Below, piece after piece: positions 1 to 6,720 of a stretch of 40,600 nt of DNA. The DNA is from Gammaproteobacteria bacterium (GTDB lineage Bacteria > Pseudomonadota > Gammaproteobacteria > JADZEE01): contig JADZEE010000018.1 of assembly GCA_020850735.1 (NCBI GenBank), positions 1 through 40,600 of the forward strand, given 5' to 3'. A program made the translations under genes and the position numbers. Each line of letters opens with the position of its first letter. The stretch's first letter is position 1. Under the pieces are notes generated by a model. The model searched no databases and was not told the origin of the DNA. It worked only from the letters and a program-made list of their open reading frames with translations.

Positions 1-789
1 CGCCAAAACGCCCGGCCAACCGCCACGCCGGGGCTGGATCCAGAAAAGCTATTTTCCTTTCCCCCGTCCGGTACCGGGCTCGTCCAACAAACGGTTCAGA
101 TCGTGGCGCCGCTTCGCGACGCACGATCTAACCTTGTTCGTTAGCGCAATTGATTGTCTCGCCTCATACTTATCCCAGACACCAGACCAATCAAATACAA
201 TTTTAATAAAGACGGGCTCAATATTTTCACCTGAAACCTGTACAGTGAAACGGAACGTACCACGCTGCTGAAAGAGTTCCATGTATCGGAAAGGGAATGG
301 CTTAATTTCTGGCCTGAATTCCGTAGATATACTTCTTGTTGAAATTACATCAATAAATTGCACTATGCCTTGTGGCAAGTCTAATGGGTTGTATGCTTCT
401 TCAGCACGACATGCCCAAGGCAATGGAATGCTGTCTATGTATAGTGTCGATTGGAACTCACCCTGATTATCAGCCTGTTCGATTGCTACAAGATACGCAC
501 GGCAGTTTTTCGCAATAGATGGCTTTTTGTTTATGACCTTTACTCTAAGATAGTCCGCTTCGTGGGTGCTATATACAGGCACCGGACCTCCGTCTATTTG
601 TCTTTGCTCTAAAGTTCGAGCACGGCAGCCGGGGGTTTCATCAAATGCCAACTTGAGTTTCGGTCGATAAATCCACAGTCTTAACGGCTCTGCAAAGACG
701 GCTGCACCAAAACCGAGTACAGCACCAACTAGTGTATTCAATGCAACACTATACTCAGGTGACACGTATCCACACTCCTTTACACATAA
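1..789 (-). mobile_element. Integron gene cassette D (3' end outside window)
   Basis: On the minus strand this cassette begins with TTATGT, directly after the G of the R' core of the attC at 784-867. It holds one gene (49-765) with a 24-nt leader and its own Shine-Dalgarno sequence. The cassette's own attC should carry an R'' resembling ACATAAC. I do not find that in positions 1-48, so the 3' boundary lies beyond the left edge or has decayed. The base composition is AT-richer than the backbone. Confidence 0.7.
49..765 (-). CDS. Cassette-encoded membrane-anchored protein of unknown function
   Basis: This 238-residue protein starts at GTG 765, 9 nt after an AAGGAG ribosome binding site, and so lies within 25 nt of the cassette start. 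Residues about 7-28 form one hydrophobic segment, followed by a basic, proline-containing stretch (LRLWIYRPK). This suggests an N-terminal anchor with the remaining ~200 residues in the cytoplasm. The soluble part is rich in beta-type stretches and has no motif I recognise. Codon use is far less GC-biased than in the backbone genes, as expected for a cassette gene of foreign origin. It is the last visible gene of the array. I cannot assign a function; defence-related membrane effectors are common in such arrays, but that is only context. Confidence 0.75.
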   Translation of the reverse strand: MSPEYSVALNTLVGAVLGFGAAVFAEPLRLWIYRPKLKLAFDETPGCRARTLEQRQIDGGPVPVYSTHEADYLRVKVINKKPSIAKNCRAYLVAIEQADNQGEFQSTLYIDSIPLPWACRAEEAYNPLDLPQGIVQFIDVISTRSISTEFRPEIKPFPFRYMELFQQRGTFRFTVQVSGENIEPVFIKIVFDWSGVWDKYEARQSIALTNKVRSCVAKRRHDLNRLLDEPGTGRGKGK

Positions 790-867
790 CGCCCAAGTTC
801 ACCCGCGGCCATGCCGGAGCGGCGAAGCCGCGGAGGCATGGACGTCGAGTGGAACGCCAGGTTGGGC
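784..867 (-). other. attC recombination site 1 (84 bp)
   Basis: Read on the minus strand: R'' GCCCAAC (861-867), 5-nt spacer, L'' GTTCCAC (849-855), variable GC-rich hairpin, L' GTGAAC (797-802), 6-nt spacer, R' GTTATGT (784-790). L'' carries one C that L' does not pair, which is the extrahelical G on the bottom strand that sets attC polarity. R'' predicts its own R' to be GTTGGGC. The observed R' ends in TTATGT because those six bases belong to the next cassette. Confidence 0.88.
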
Positions 868-1333
868 CTCAGCGCGCGAACTCCAAAGCTTCCTTCACCC
901 ATAACTCGTATTCCTCCCGGAGGCGATGGGGAATATAAGCCTCTCCACGAGCCTTTATGCCTCCGCGCGGCAGTGCTACCCATCCACTCACCTCGAACGA
1001 GCGGTTACAAATATCCGAGTAGTTTGACCAAAACCTCGCGAGCATCTTCCGCTCTCCCGCGCTCCATACATCCATGTGCAGGGCTGTCCTGCCGAAATGG
1101 TCGCCTCGACCATAAACCCGTCTCCTCCCTCGAGCACTGAAGTGTTCCGTCTCGATGCACCATACCGAGCGAGCGGTAATCGGCAACGTGTCCCACCAGC
1201 AGATCGGCGATTGGGGCCCTTTCTTCATCCGTGCGGACGTTCAACTAGTTCCATGTCATTTTCGTAGAGGAACGGTTGGTCGCTGAGATCAGAATCTTCC
1301 CGGCGGCCCGAAAGTTCTGTTCATGAGGCCCAA
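790..1333 (-). mobile_element. Integron gene cassette C
   Basis: This 544-bp cassette starts (minus strand) with TTGGGC at 1333-1328 and ends at the G of attC1's R' (position 790). Its start TTGGGC and its attC R'' GCCCAAC are complementary, as required when a cassette is a single recombined unit. It contains a coding-like sequence that is split over several reading frames (869-1324). Confidence 0.8.
869..1324 (-). pseudogene. Frame-disrupted cassette gene, unknown product
   Basis: The expected start ATG lies at 1324, 10 nt into the cassette. Protein-like sequence then moves between frames. FRAAGKILISATN is near the start. PFLYENDMELVERPHG ends at 1225 in a second frame. A stretch with EERAPIADLLVGHVADYRS is in a third. 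The last segment (open from ATG 1228 to TGA 869-871) includes FEVSGWVALPRGG and ends 1 nt before the R'' box of attC1. The pieces together suggest a product of about 150 residues broken by at least three single-base indels. The alternatives are that only the 119-residue open frame 869-1228 is translated, or that the sequence contains assembly indels. No family is recognised. Confidence 0.5.
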
Positions 1334-1438
1334 CGTTGCGATAACCCGCCCGTTACAGCGCGCTTTTTCGATGTAAAAATGCGAAGCCAACGCCGAAACG
1401 CGTGCTGTAGTGGGTCGGTGTTGATCGCTTTGTTAGCC
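1328..1438 (-). other. attC recombination site 2 (111 bp)
   Basis: Read on the minus strand: R'' GGCTAAC (1432-1438), 5-nt spacer, L'' GATCAAC (1420-1426), long variable region, L' GTTATC (1340-1345), 5-nt spacer, R' GTTGGGC (1328-1334). L'' again has one extra C relative to L'. R'' predicts its own R' to be GTTAGCC, and the upstream end of the same cassette (2199-2204) is TTAGCC, so the two ends match. It begins 4 nt after the stop codon of the gene at 1443-2183. Confidence 0.88.
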
Positions 1439-2204
1439 AGATTCATTCGTTAATTACCACTGCGTTCTTCATTTTCACCGTCTTGTGAAACGCCGTGCAG
1501 GAATTGAAAAAGACTAACACCGTTCCATCCTCTGGTTGGATTCCAATGTGATTATCGATTTGCTCGTAGTACTCGACCTTATATTCGCCTAAATAATCAT
1601 CGAAATTTATGATGGTGAGAATGGATCGTCCAACGTCACCCTCCACCGGATAGGCCAGGAGTTGGTCTTTAGCTTTTTCGATCGTACGGTCTAGCTTTTT
1701 AAGGAACTCTGGAGATAAATTATTCTCCGTCGAAGTGGAATCACCGTTCTGACGTGCCCTGACCGCGTCATCGGATATGTGAATTGTTTTTACTTCGCAC
1801 AATTCCGATCGCGATCGTAGGACGCCGCGCACGTCGGGAGATTCGACTCCGTTACGATTCACTTTCGGAATGAAATGTACATCCGAACAACCTAGTCCTT
1901 TGATATAGATATAACCGCGACTTTCATTTAGCGCGCTTATTAGTTGACTCCAAGCTCTACCATCTTGATTTTTTGTTTTGAGATAGGGTTGTGCTTCAAC
2001 CTTAAGGAAATTCCATGCGTCCCGGTCAAGTTTTTGAAACTCACGTTCGCGAGCTGTCCAGACCCGCTCTCGATCGGGATCTGTGATTCGCGACTCGAAT
2101 TCGCGGAAATACGATCGGGAATCGGAACGATCGTCTATTTGGTCGATTAGCTCGAAGGTTCTTGGAAACCGCAACCGAAGCATGTGCGCCTCAAATCTGG
2201 CTAA
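1334..2204 (-). mobile_element. Integron gene cassette B
   Basis: This 871-bp cassette runs on the minus strand from TTAGCC (2204-2199) to the G of attC2's R' (1334). It is a textbook cassette: a 21-nt leader, one gene (1443-2183) with no separate promoter seen, and an attC immediately after the stop codon. Its first six bases and its R'' box are complementary. Confidence 0.88.
1443..2183 (-). CDS. Cassette-encoded PD-(D/E)XK nuclease-like protein
   Basis: The gene encodes 246 residues from ATG 2183, with GAGG just upstream. Residues about 93-135 form the likely catalytic core: a hydrophobic strand (YIYIKG), then Pro116-Asp117 and Glu130-Val-Lys132, the spacing of a PD-(D/E)XK active site. 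Residues 20-90 are charged and helical (WTAREREF). The C-terminal third has a beta strand (SILTIINFDDY) and ends IVL-type strands without a clear second domain. There is no signal peptide or membrane segment. I infer a cytoplasmic nuclease, most plausibly in restriction or abortive-infection-type defence, but I do not recognise a named family. It is alone in its cassette, so no methyltransferase or antitoxin partner is apparent. Confidence 0.7.
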   Translation of the reverse strand: MLRLRFPRTFELIDQIDDRSDSRSYFREFESRITDPDRERVWTAREREFQKLDRDAWNFLKVEAQPYLKTKNQDGRAWSQLISALNESRGYIYIKGLGCSDVHFIPKVNRNGVESPDVRGVLRSRSELCEVKTIHISDDAVRARQNGDSTSTENNLSPEFLKKLDRTIEKAKDQLLAYPVEGDVGRSILTIINFDDYLGEYKVEYYEQIDNHIGIQPEDGTVLVFFNSCTAFHKTVKMKNAVVINE

Positions 2205-2256
2205 CGCGCCGCTAACCCGCGCGCGTCAGCGCGTCGGGTTGAGCGGCTGGTTGGGC
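2199..2256 (-). other. attC recombination site 3 (58 bp)
   Basis: This is the cleanest of the three sites. Minus strand: R'' GCCCAAC (2250-2256), 5-nt spacer, L'' GCTCAAC (2238-2244), short GC-rich hairpin, L' GTTAGC (2211-2216), 5-nt spacer, R' GTTAGCC (2199-2205). The extra C in L'' gives the same polarity as the other two sites. R'' predicts that cassette A began with TTGGGC. Confidence 0.92.
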
Positions 2257-2463
2257 GCAACATTTATTTTGAAAGTTTGCGCCGACGATCGAGGGCTTGC
2301 CAATCAGGGCACCCCTGACGGAGCGCCGCGCGCGGCGCAATGGGATGGGCAAGACTCGGGAGACGCGTTCCCCGCCGCGCCTGCCGGTGACAGAAGGGCC
2401 GCCAGCAAACGAAGCGGGTGTCAGTGACGAGAAACCGGAGCGCTGCGCCAGCCGTTGAAGCAT
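2212..2463 (-). CDS. Possible small basic protein before attC3
   Basis: This 83-residue open frame starts at ATG 2463, 28 nt after the nuclease gene stops, and runs into the L' arm of attC3. It is rich in Arg, Gly and Ser (PSVTGRRGGERVSRV) and has no good ribosome binding site or recognised domain. Its high GC content differs from the neighbouring cassette genes. It could be a second small cassette gene, or simply open sequence in a long 3' region. I include it because the 235 bp here are otherwise unexplained. Confidence 0.25.
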   Translation of the reverse strand: MLQRLAQRSGFSSLTPASFAGGPSVTGRRGGERVSRVLPIPLRRARRSVRGALIGKPSIVGANFQNKCCAQPAAQPDALTRAG

Positions 2464-2491
2464 CGTGTCAGTTCCGCCCAGGTGACGCAGC

Positions 2492-3505
2492 TCAACATTG
2501 ATTTGGCGTCTCTGTTGAGATGAGGTGTGCTCCGTAACGGAGAACGAAGAGCGCTACATCCTCGCCGATGAGAAGACTGACGTGCTTTCCGGTCGCCACC
2601 TTGAGCTTGTCGAGTTCCGTCTCCAGAGTTGGTCCGGACTTGCTCGCCGTGGATACAATCAGGCCGGCTTCGGCGTCAGGGTAGGCCTCGAATGCTCGCC
2701 GGATATCCTCCACCGCACGGGTGTCCCAGTGCTCTCCCTCAAAAGACTTGACCTGCACGACGCACGTAGTCTGCTTGACATCGCCGGTCAATGGGTGCCC
2801 CTGCTCAACGATCACGAGGATGTCAGCGCCCCGATCGCCAGCTCCGCCCTGACGTTGCACATCCTTCACCGCCGGCAAACCCTTGAGCACTTCGGCCATG
2901 AGCCCCTCGAGTGAATAGTTTGGATGTGTGTGATGGATTAGCTCGGTGATCTGGAGGAGCAATGGTCTGATGTCCCGTGAAAGAAAGCCCAGGTTGGACG
3001 TACTCGCGGACACAGTGCCGACAGGTCGCTCCCCCCGGAGGCTGGCGAGCAACTCGTCGAACTCCGTCGTGGCATAGATCTTCCACCAGCGCCCTTGAAG
3101 CTTGAGTCTCGCCGACAGTGCAGGATGGACACGCGGATCGTTACGGTCGAATGTCTGTAGGCTCGCCGGATCGACTCTGAGCCGATGGTTGAAGTCGTCG
3201 TCGGCCCACTTCCAAAAGTATGGCGCCGTCACCTTGGCGAGAGTGCATTGCCCCCAACCGAGAACGTTGATGTAGACCACGTAGTCATTCGGCCGCACAG
3301 CCAACAAGAACTCCTGGTAGCAGTCTTGCTCCTCCTCCGAAAGACGATCCCAGCCCTCGTTCTGGACCCGTTGTTGTAGATCCTGAAGGTTTGCTGTTTC
3401 GACATAGCTCCATCCGAACCGCGCCTCGCCCTCTTTGAGCGACGCGAAAACACGAGCAGCGTTGCTTTCGTCGACTTTCAGCGCGTAAACGGTGGGTTTA
3501 TGCAT
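2492..3505 (-). CDS. Mrr-type restriction endonuclease-like protein
   Basis: This 337-residue cytoplasmic protein starts at ATG 3505, 6 nt after a GAGGTG ribosome binding site. Residues about 180-300 match the Mrr_cat/restriction_endonuclease type fold: a helix (LEGLMAEVLKGL, ~199-210), then GGAGDRGAD (220-228) supplying Asp228, and VVQVKS with Gln251-Val-Lys253, then RAVEDIRRAFE and GLIVSTA. This is the (D/Q)XK active site of type IV-like enzymes that cut modified DNA. The N-terminal ~115 residues (NDYVVYINVLGWGQ...AKVTAPYFW) look like an EVE/PUA-type beta barrel, which in such enzymes can read a modified base; this is inference. No partner methylase is adjacent. The likely role is phage or plasmid restriction, carried as cassette cargo. 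Confidence 0.8.
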   Translation of the reverse strand: MHKPTVYALKVDESNAARVFASLKEGEARFGWSYVETANLQDLQQRVQNEGWDRLSEEEQDCYQEFLLAVRPNDYVVYINVLGWGQCTLAKVTAPYFWKWADDDFNHRLRVDPASLQTFDRNDPRVHPALSARLKLQGRWWKIYATTEFDELLASLRGERPVGTVSASTSNLGFLSRDIRPLLLQITELIHHTHPNYSLEGLMAEVLKGLPAVKDVQRQGGAGDRGADILVIVEQGHPLTGDVKQTTCVVQVKSFEGEHWDTRAVEDIRRAFEAYPDAEAGLIVSTASKSGPTLETELDKLKVATGKHVSLLIGEDVALFVLRYGAHLISTETPNQC

Positions 3506-4015
3506 TGATTACACCTCGATCACTTGTCGGCCCAAACATTGAGTCGACGGGAATCTCCCGTGGTTAAACACAGGAGAGTCCCGTCTATCCCGCTGAGGGT
3601 GCTGGTCCATCTATATGAGTATAGACGGCGCTCGGGTGGATGGAAGGTCGTCGTATTTCAATCGTTTATAGGGCGCTGGCCGCGGCTGTCGGGAGCTCGG
3701 GTCGAAGGTCGTCGCTGCGGGATATACGGGAATCTCCCGTATTTTCCGCAGTGGCGTGCGAGGTGAACCGGGAGCATGCCGTGGCCGGTCGTTCTCACCG
3801 GACGGCAACCGGAACCGGGACGGGCAACGTGCCCTCTCGTCGTTCGCTGCGATGGTGGGTTCCGGCGCAACGAGTGGCCGATCGTGCACCGGGCGGATCG
3901 ATCCGGGTATTCTTGACCGGCCCGGGCGCGCGCGGCGGCGGGCGGGGCTGCAAGAGCGCCGCGCGGGGTGCGCGGCGGTGACGCGTACCGCGCGACACAC
4001 AGACGGGGAGGCATG
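3506..4015. other. Gene-free junction between cassette array and backbone
   Basis: These 510 bp contain no convincing gene in any frame. They hold the candidate cassette A start (3530-3535), two copies of the palindrome ACGGGAATCTCCCGT (3547-3561, 3726-3740), an inverted repeat CCGTCTAT/ATAGACGG (3581-3588 and 3621-3628), and a duplicated GCTCGGGT...GAAGGTCGTCG segment (3630-3653 and 3695-3714). From about 3760 the sequence is ordinary GC-rich intergenic DNA. No tRNA, attI or integrase remnant was recognised. Confidence 0.6.
3547..3742. repeat. Paired palindromes ACGGGA-ATC-TCCCGT
   Basis: The 15-bp palindrome ACGGGAATCTCCCGT occurs at 3547-3561 and 3726-3740. In the second copy the symmetry extends to 3724-3742 (ATACGGGA-ATC-TCCCGTAT), with outer GCGG/CCGC arms beyond. 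A related imperfect half (GGAGAGTCCCGT) lies at 3573-3584. Identical sequences 179 bp apart in non-coding DNA suggest operator-like or mobile-repeat function, but none is known to me. Confidence 0.65.
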
Positions 4016-4597
4016 ATGGCCAACCAGACATTCGACGTGGTCTTCGCGGGCCGGCTCGTCGAGGGCGCCGATCCGGCGCAGGTGCGCGCCAACCTGGCGA
4101 AAGTCTTCAAGACCGACGCGGCCCGCATCGAGAAGCTGTTCTCCGGCGAGCGGGTCGTCATCAAGAAAGGGCTCGACGCGAACACCGCTCGCAACTATCA
4201 GGCGGTGCTCGCCAAGGCGGGGGCCGTCGCGGAGATCGTTGCCGCCGGACCGGCCGCGGCGTCACCGGCACCGGCGCAGGCGAATGCCGCACCGGCGTCC
4301 GTATCCGCCGCGCCGACGCCTGCACCCGCCGCGCCGCCCCGGGCACCCGACTTCAGCATCGCGGAGGTCGGGGTTCTGCTGATCGAGCCGGCACCCGTCG
4401 AGGTGCCGGATATCGACACCAGCCATCTCAGCGTCGCGGAGGTTGGCGCGACTCTGGCGGAACCCGGGAACGTGCCGGAGCCGCAGTTCGATCTGAGCGG
4501 CTTGCAGCTCGATCCGCCCGGCACGACGCTCGTCGATGCGCCCGCGATCGCGCCCGCCGAGTACGACACCAGCGCGCTGGCGCTGGTCGATTCCTGA
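4016..4597 (+). CDS. Conserved hypothetical protein with C-terminal AEVG repeats
   Basis: The protein has 193 residues from ATG 4016. An ATG at 4013 is too close to the GGGGAGG at 4005-4011, so 4016 is preferred. Residues 1-75 form a compact domain (FDVVFAGRLVEG, VFKTDAARIEKLFSG, GLDANTARNYQAVLAKAG). I know this pattern from many uncharacterised gammaproteobacterial proteins, where it precedes varied C-terminal parts. An Ala/Pro-rich linker (~80-115) follows. Then come degenerate repeats: IAEVGVLLIEP, VAEVGATLAEP, and a shortened LDPPGTTLVD. There is no signal peptide or membrane segment. The function is unknown. It is 11 nt upstream of the iron-sulfur protein gene and may be co-transcribed with it. 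Confidence 0.85.
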   Translation: MANQTFDVVFAGRLVEGADPAQVRANLAKVFKTDAARIEKLFSGERVVIKKGLDANTARNYQAVLAKAGAVAEIVAAGPAAASPAPAQANAAPASVSAAPTPAPAAPPRAPDFSIAEVGVLLIEPAPVEVPDIDTSHLSVAEVGATLAEPGNVPEPQFDLSGLQLDPPGTTLVDAPAIAPAEYDTSALALVDS

Positions 4598-4608
4598 CGT
4601 CTGTCGCG

Positions 4609-5637
4609 ATGCGACCGAGCACCGACAGGTCCCTGAAACCGATCGCGGACGGCCGCAGATGGAACTTCGTTCCCGATCCCGGGCAGATGGCGCTGCGGCC
4701 GCAGGTGTCCGGCAACACCATCAGTGGCCTTGGCGAACGCGCGGTGCGCCGGCCGACGCCGGTGTACTGGCAGAAACCCGCTTCGATCGCGCACGGGCGC
4801 ATGCAGGAGTGGTTCGAGCAACGGCCGATCGGCGAGAGCGTGCGCGCGGCCCTGGCGCGGCGCCAGGCGGTGATGGATACGCCGATGCCCGAGCGCGCCG
4901 AAACCCGGCAGCGGAAATCGCCCCGCGAGTGGAGCGCCGGGGTGCGCGAGCGTGCGCTCGCGTTCGACGCCGATCTGGTCGGTGTCACGGCGTTTCGGGC
5001 CGACTGGGTCTATGCCGATCGCGCGGCGCCGCAGTACCCGTGGTGCATCGTGCTCGGTGTCGGCCAGGATTACGCGCAAATGCGCTACGCGCCGCAGGAA
5101 CCGGCCGGCACCGAGGTGCTCGTGCAGTACGGCCGGATCCTGTCCGCGGCGCGCCGGCTCAGCGGCTGGATCCGCACGCAGGGCTGGGACGCCGAACCCT
5201 TCGGCTCACCGACGCCGGCGACCTTTCCGCTGATCCCGGCGGCGATCGCGGCGGGCTTCGGCGAGCTCGGCAAGCACGGCAGCATCATCAACCGGATCTG
5301 GGGCGCGAACTTTCGTCTGGCGGCGGTGCTCACCGATCTGCCGCTGCAGGCCGATCGCGCGGACGTGTTCGGCGCCGACGAGTTCTGCCGCAACTGCCGC
5401 GTGTGTGAAAAGGCCTGCCCGGTCGACGCCATCGCGCCGCTGCCGCAGCTCGTGCGCGGCGTGGAACGCTGGTACGTCGATTTCGATCGCTGCCAATTCT
5501 TTTTCAACGAGCACCTCGGCTGCTCGATCTGCACCACCGTGTGCCCGTGGAGCCGTCCGGGCATCGCGCCGGGGCTGCTCGCGAAAATGGCACGGCGCTC
5601 GCTGCCGGTCGAACGGGCCGGCGCCGCCGGCCAGTGA
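4609..5637 (+). CDS. QueG/reductive dehalogenase-like double [4Fe-4S] protein
   Basis: This 342-residue protein has two ferredoxin-type clusters near its C terminus: CRNCRVCEKACP (about residues 260-271), and a second set built from an upstream Cys plus CSICTTVCPW (about 305-315). The order and spacing resemble the iron-sulfur end of epoxyqueuosine reductase QueG and reductive dehalogenases. The N-terminal ~250 residues (VGVTAFRADWVYADR, IVLGVGQDYAQM, GKHGSIINRIWGANFRLAAVLTDLPL) would be the nitroreductase-like, corrinoid-binding part. The conserved beginning of true QueG is not evident, so I do not call it queG. There is no Tat signal, so a cytoplasmic redox enzyme is likely. Substrate unknown. 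Confidence 0.75.
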   Translation: MRPSTDRSLKPIADGRRWNFVPDPGQMALRPQVSGNTISGLGERAVRRPTPVYWQKPASIAHGRMQEWFEQRPIGESVRAALARRQAVMDTPMPERAETRQRKSPREWSAGVRERALAFDADLVGVTAFRADWVYADRAAPQYPWCIVLGVGQDYAQMRYAPQEPAGTEVLVQYGRILSAARRLSGWIRTQGWDAEPFGSPTPATFPLIPAAIAAGFGELGKHGSIINRIWGANFRLAAVLTDLPLQADRADVFGADEFCRNCRVCEKACPVDAIAPLPQLVRGVERWYVDFDRCQFFFNEHLGCSICTTVCPWSRPGIAPGLLAKMARRSLPVERAGAAGQ

Positions 5638-5703
5638 ACCGATCCCGATCATGACCGCGCCGTCGCCCGTGCGCCAGGTCCGGCGCGCACCGCGGGTCCG
5701 TCG

Positions 5704-6696
5704 ATGAAAGTCGTGCAGCTCGGCGCGTTCGGCCGGCCCGAGGAGGTCGTCGCGTGCGTCGAGGTCGGCGATCCCGGAGCGCCCGGCGATGACGAGGTCC
5801 TGATCGAGGTCGATGCCTTTCCGATCAACCCCGCCGATCTGCTCGTGATGCAGGGCCGCTACGCCGTACGCCCGCCACTACCGGCCCGGCTCGGCGCGGA
5901 GTGCGTCGGCACCGTCCGCGCGGTCGGCGCCGCGGTCGCCGGTTTCGCGGTCGGCGATCGGGTCATCAGCCTGGCGCGCGAGAACTGGGTCCAGCAGCGG
6001 CGGCTGAAAGCGGACGAGGTGGTCAGGCTTCCGCCCGGCGGCGATCGGCTCCAGCTCGCGATGCTCAAGGTCAACCCGCCGACCGCGCATCTCATGCTGA
6101 CGCGCTACGAGCCGCTCGCGCCCGGCGACTGGGTGATCCACAACGCCGCCAACTCCGCGGTCGGCCACTGGGTCATCCACCTCGCCCGCGAGGCCGGCAT
6201 CCGCACCGTCAACGTGGTTCGCCGCGAGGGACTGGAGCCGGCGCTGCGCGCCCTCGGTGCCGACGTGGTGGTGGTCGACGGACCGGATCTCGCCGAGCGT
6301 GTGCGCGCGGCGGGCGCGACGGCGCCGATCCGCCTGGCCCTGGACGCGGTCGGCGGCGAGGCGGTCATGCGGCTCGGCGACTGCCTCGTCGAGGAGGCGA
6401 CGATCCTCAATTACGGTCTGCTCAGCGGCGCGCACCCGTGCCTGCGCGGCGACCAGACCGTGTTCAAGCGCCTTTGGCTGACCGGGTTCTGGCTGTTGCC
6501 GTGGCTGCAGCGCATGGCCGCCGGCGAGCGCCACGCGCTGTATGCGATGCTCGCCGAACCGGTGATCGCCGGCCGCCTGCACGTCGACGTCGAGGCGACC
6601 TACGCCATCGAGGACATCCGGGCGGCGGTGGCGCACGCGGCGCGCGGCGGCCGCGACGGCAAGATCCTGGTCACGCCGAACGGCGCGCGGCCCTGA
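5704..6696 (+). CDS. Zinc-independent MDR oxidoreductase, enoyl thioester reductase-like
   Basis: The 330-residue product is a medium-chain dehydrogenase/reductase. The N-terminal GroES-like domain includes NPADLLVMQGRY (about 40-51), GAECVGTV and GDRVISL. The Rossmann domain begins near residue 145 with NAANSAVGHWVIHLAREAG, the ETR/MECR variant of the usual AxxGxVG nucleotide loop. The catalytic zinc ligands of alcohol dehydrogenases are absent. This fits NADPH-dependent 2-enoyl-(acyl carrier protein or CoA) reductases and related quinone reductases. ATG 5704 has only a weak upstream ribosome binding site. It follows the iron-sulfur gene by 66 nt on the same strand. The exact substrate cannot be told from sequence. 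Confidence 0.85.
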   Translation: MKVVQLGAFGRPEEVVACVEVGDPGAPGDDEVLIEVDAFPINPADLLVMQGRYAVRPPLPARLGAECVGTVRAVGAAVAGFAVGDRVISLARENWVQQRRLKADEVVRLPPGGDRLQLAMLKVNPPTAHLMLTRYEPLAPGDWVIHNAANSAVGHWVIHLAREAGIRTVNVVRREGLEPALRALGADVVVVDGPDLAERVRAAGATAPIRLALDAVGGEAVMRLGDCLVEEATILNYGLLSGAHPCLRGDQTVFKRLWLTGFWLLPWLQRMAAGERHALYAMLAEPVIAGRLHVDVEATYAIEDIRAAVAHAARGGRDGKILVTPNGARP

Positions 6697-6720
6697 GCGG
6701 GCCATCCCGCGGATCCCGCT

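Larger units (their letters stand above)
2205..3535 (-). mobile_element. Integron gene cassette A (5' boundary tentative)
   Basis: The 3' boundary at attC3 is firm. Its R'' box predicts a cassette start of TTGGGC. That hexamer occurs on the minus strand at 3535-3530, 25 nt before the start codon of the nuclease gene, the same short-leader geometry as the other cassettes. However, the preceding base is T (3536) and not the required G, so the junction is altered or this is not the true boundary. The cassette would be 1331 bp, with an unusually long 235-bp stretch between the gene's stop and the attC. Confidence 0.55.

Noticed and set aside
1..48. Possible attC after the gene at 49-765
   Set aside because: Some GTTGGC- and GTTTTGG-like cores occur, but no R'' matching the predicted ACATAAC and no pairing L'' are present within the window.
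3506..4015. Integrase remnant or attI in the junction region
   Set aside because: No tyrosine recombinase motifs in any frame and no attI-like direct repeats with GTTRRRY; only palindromes were found.
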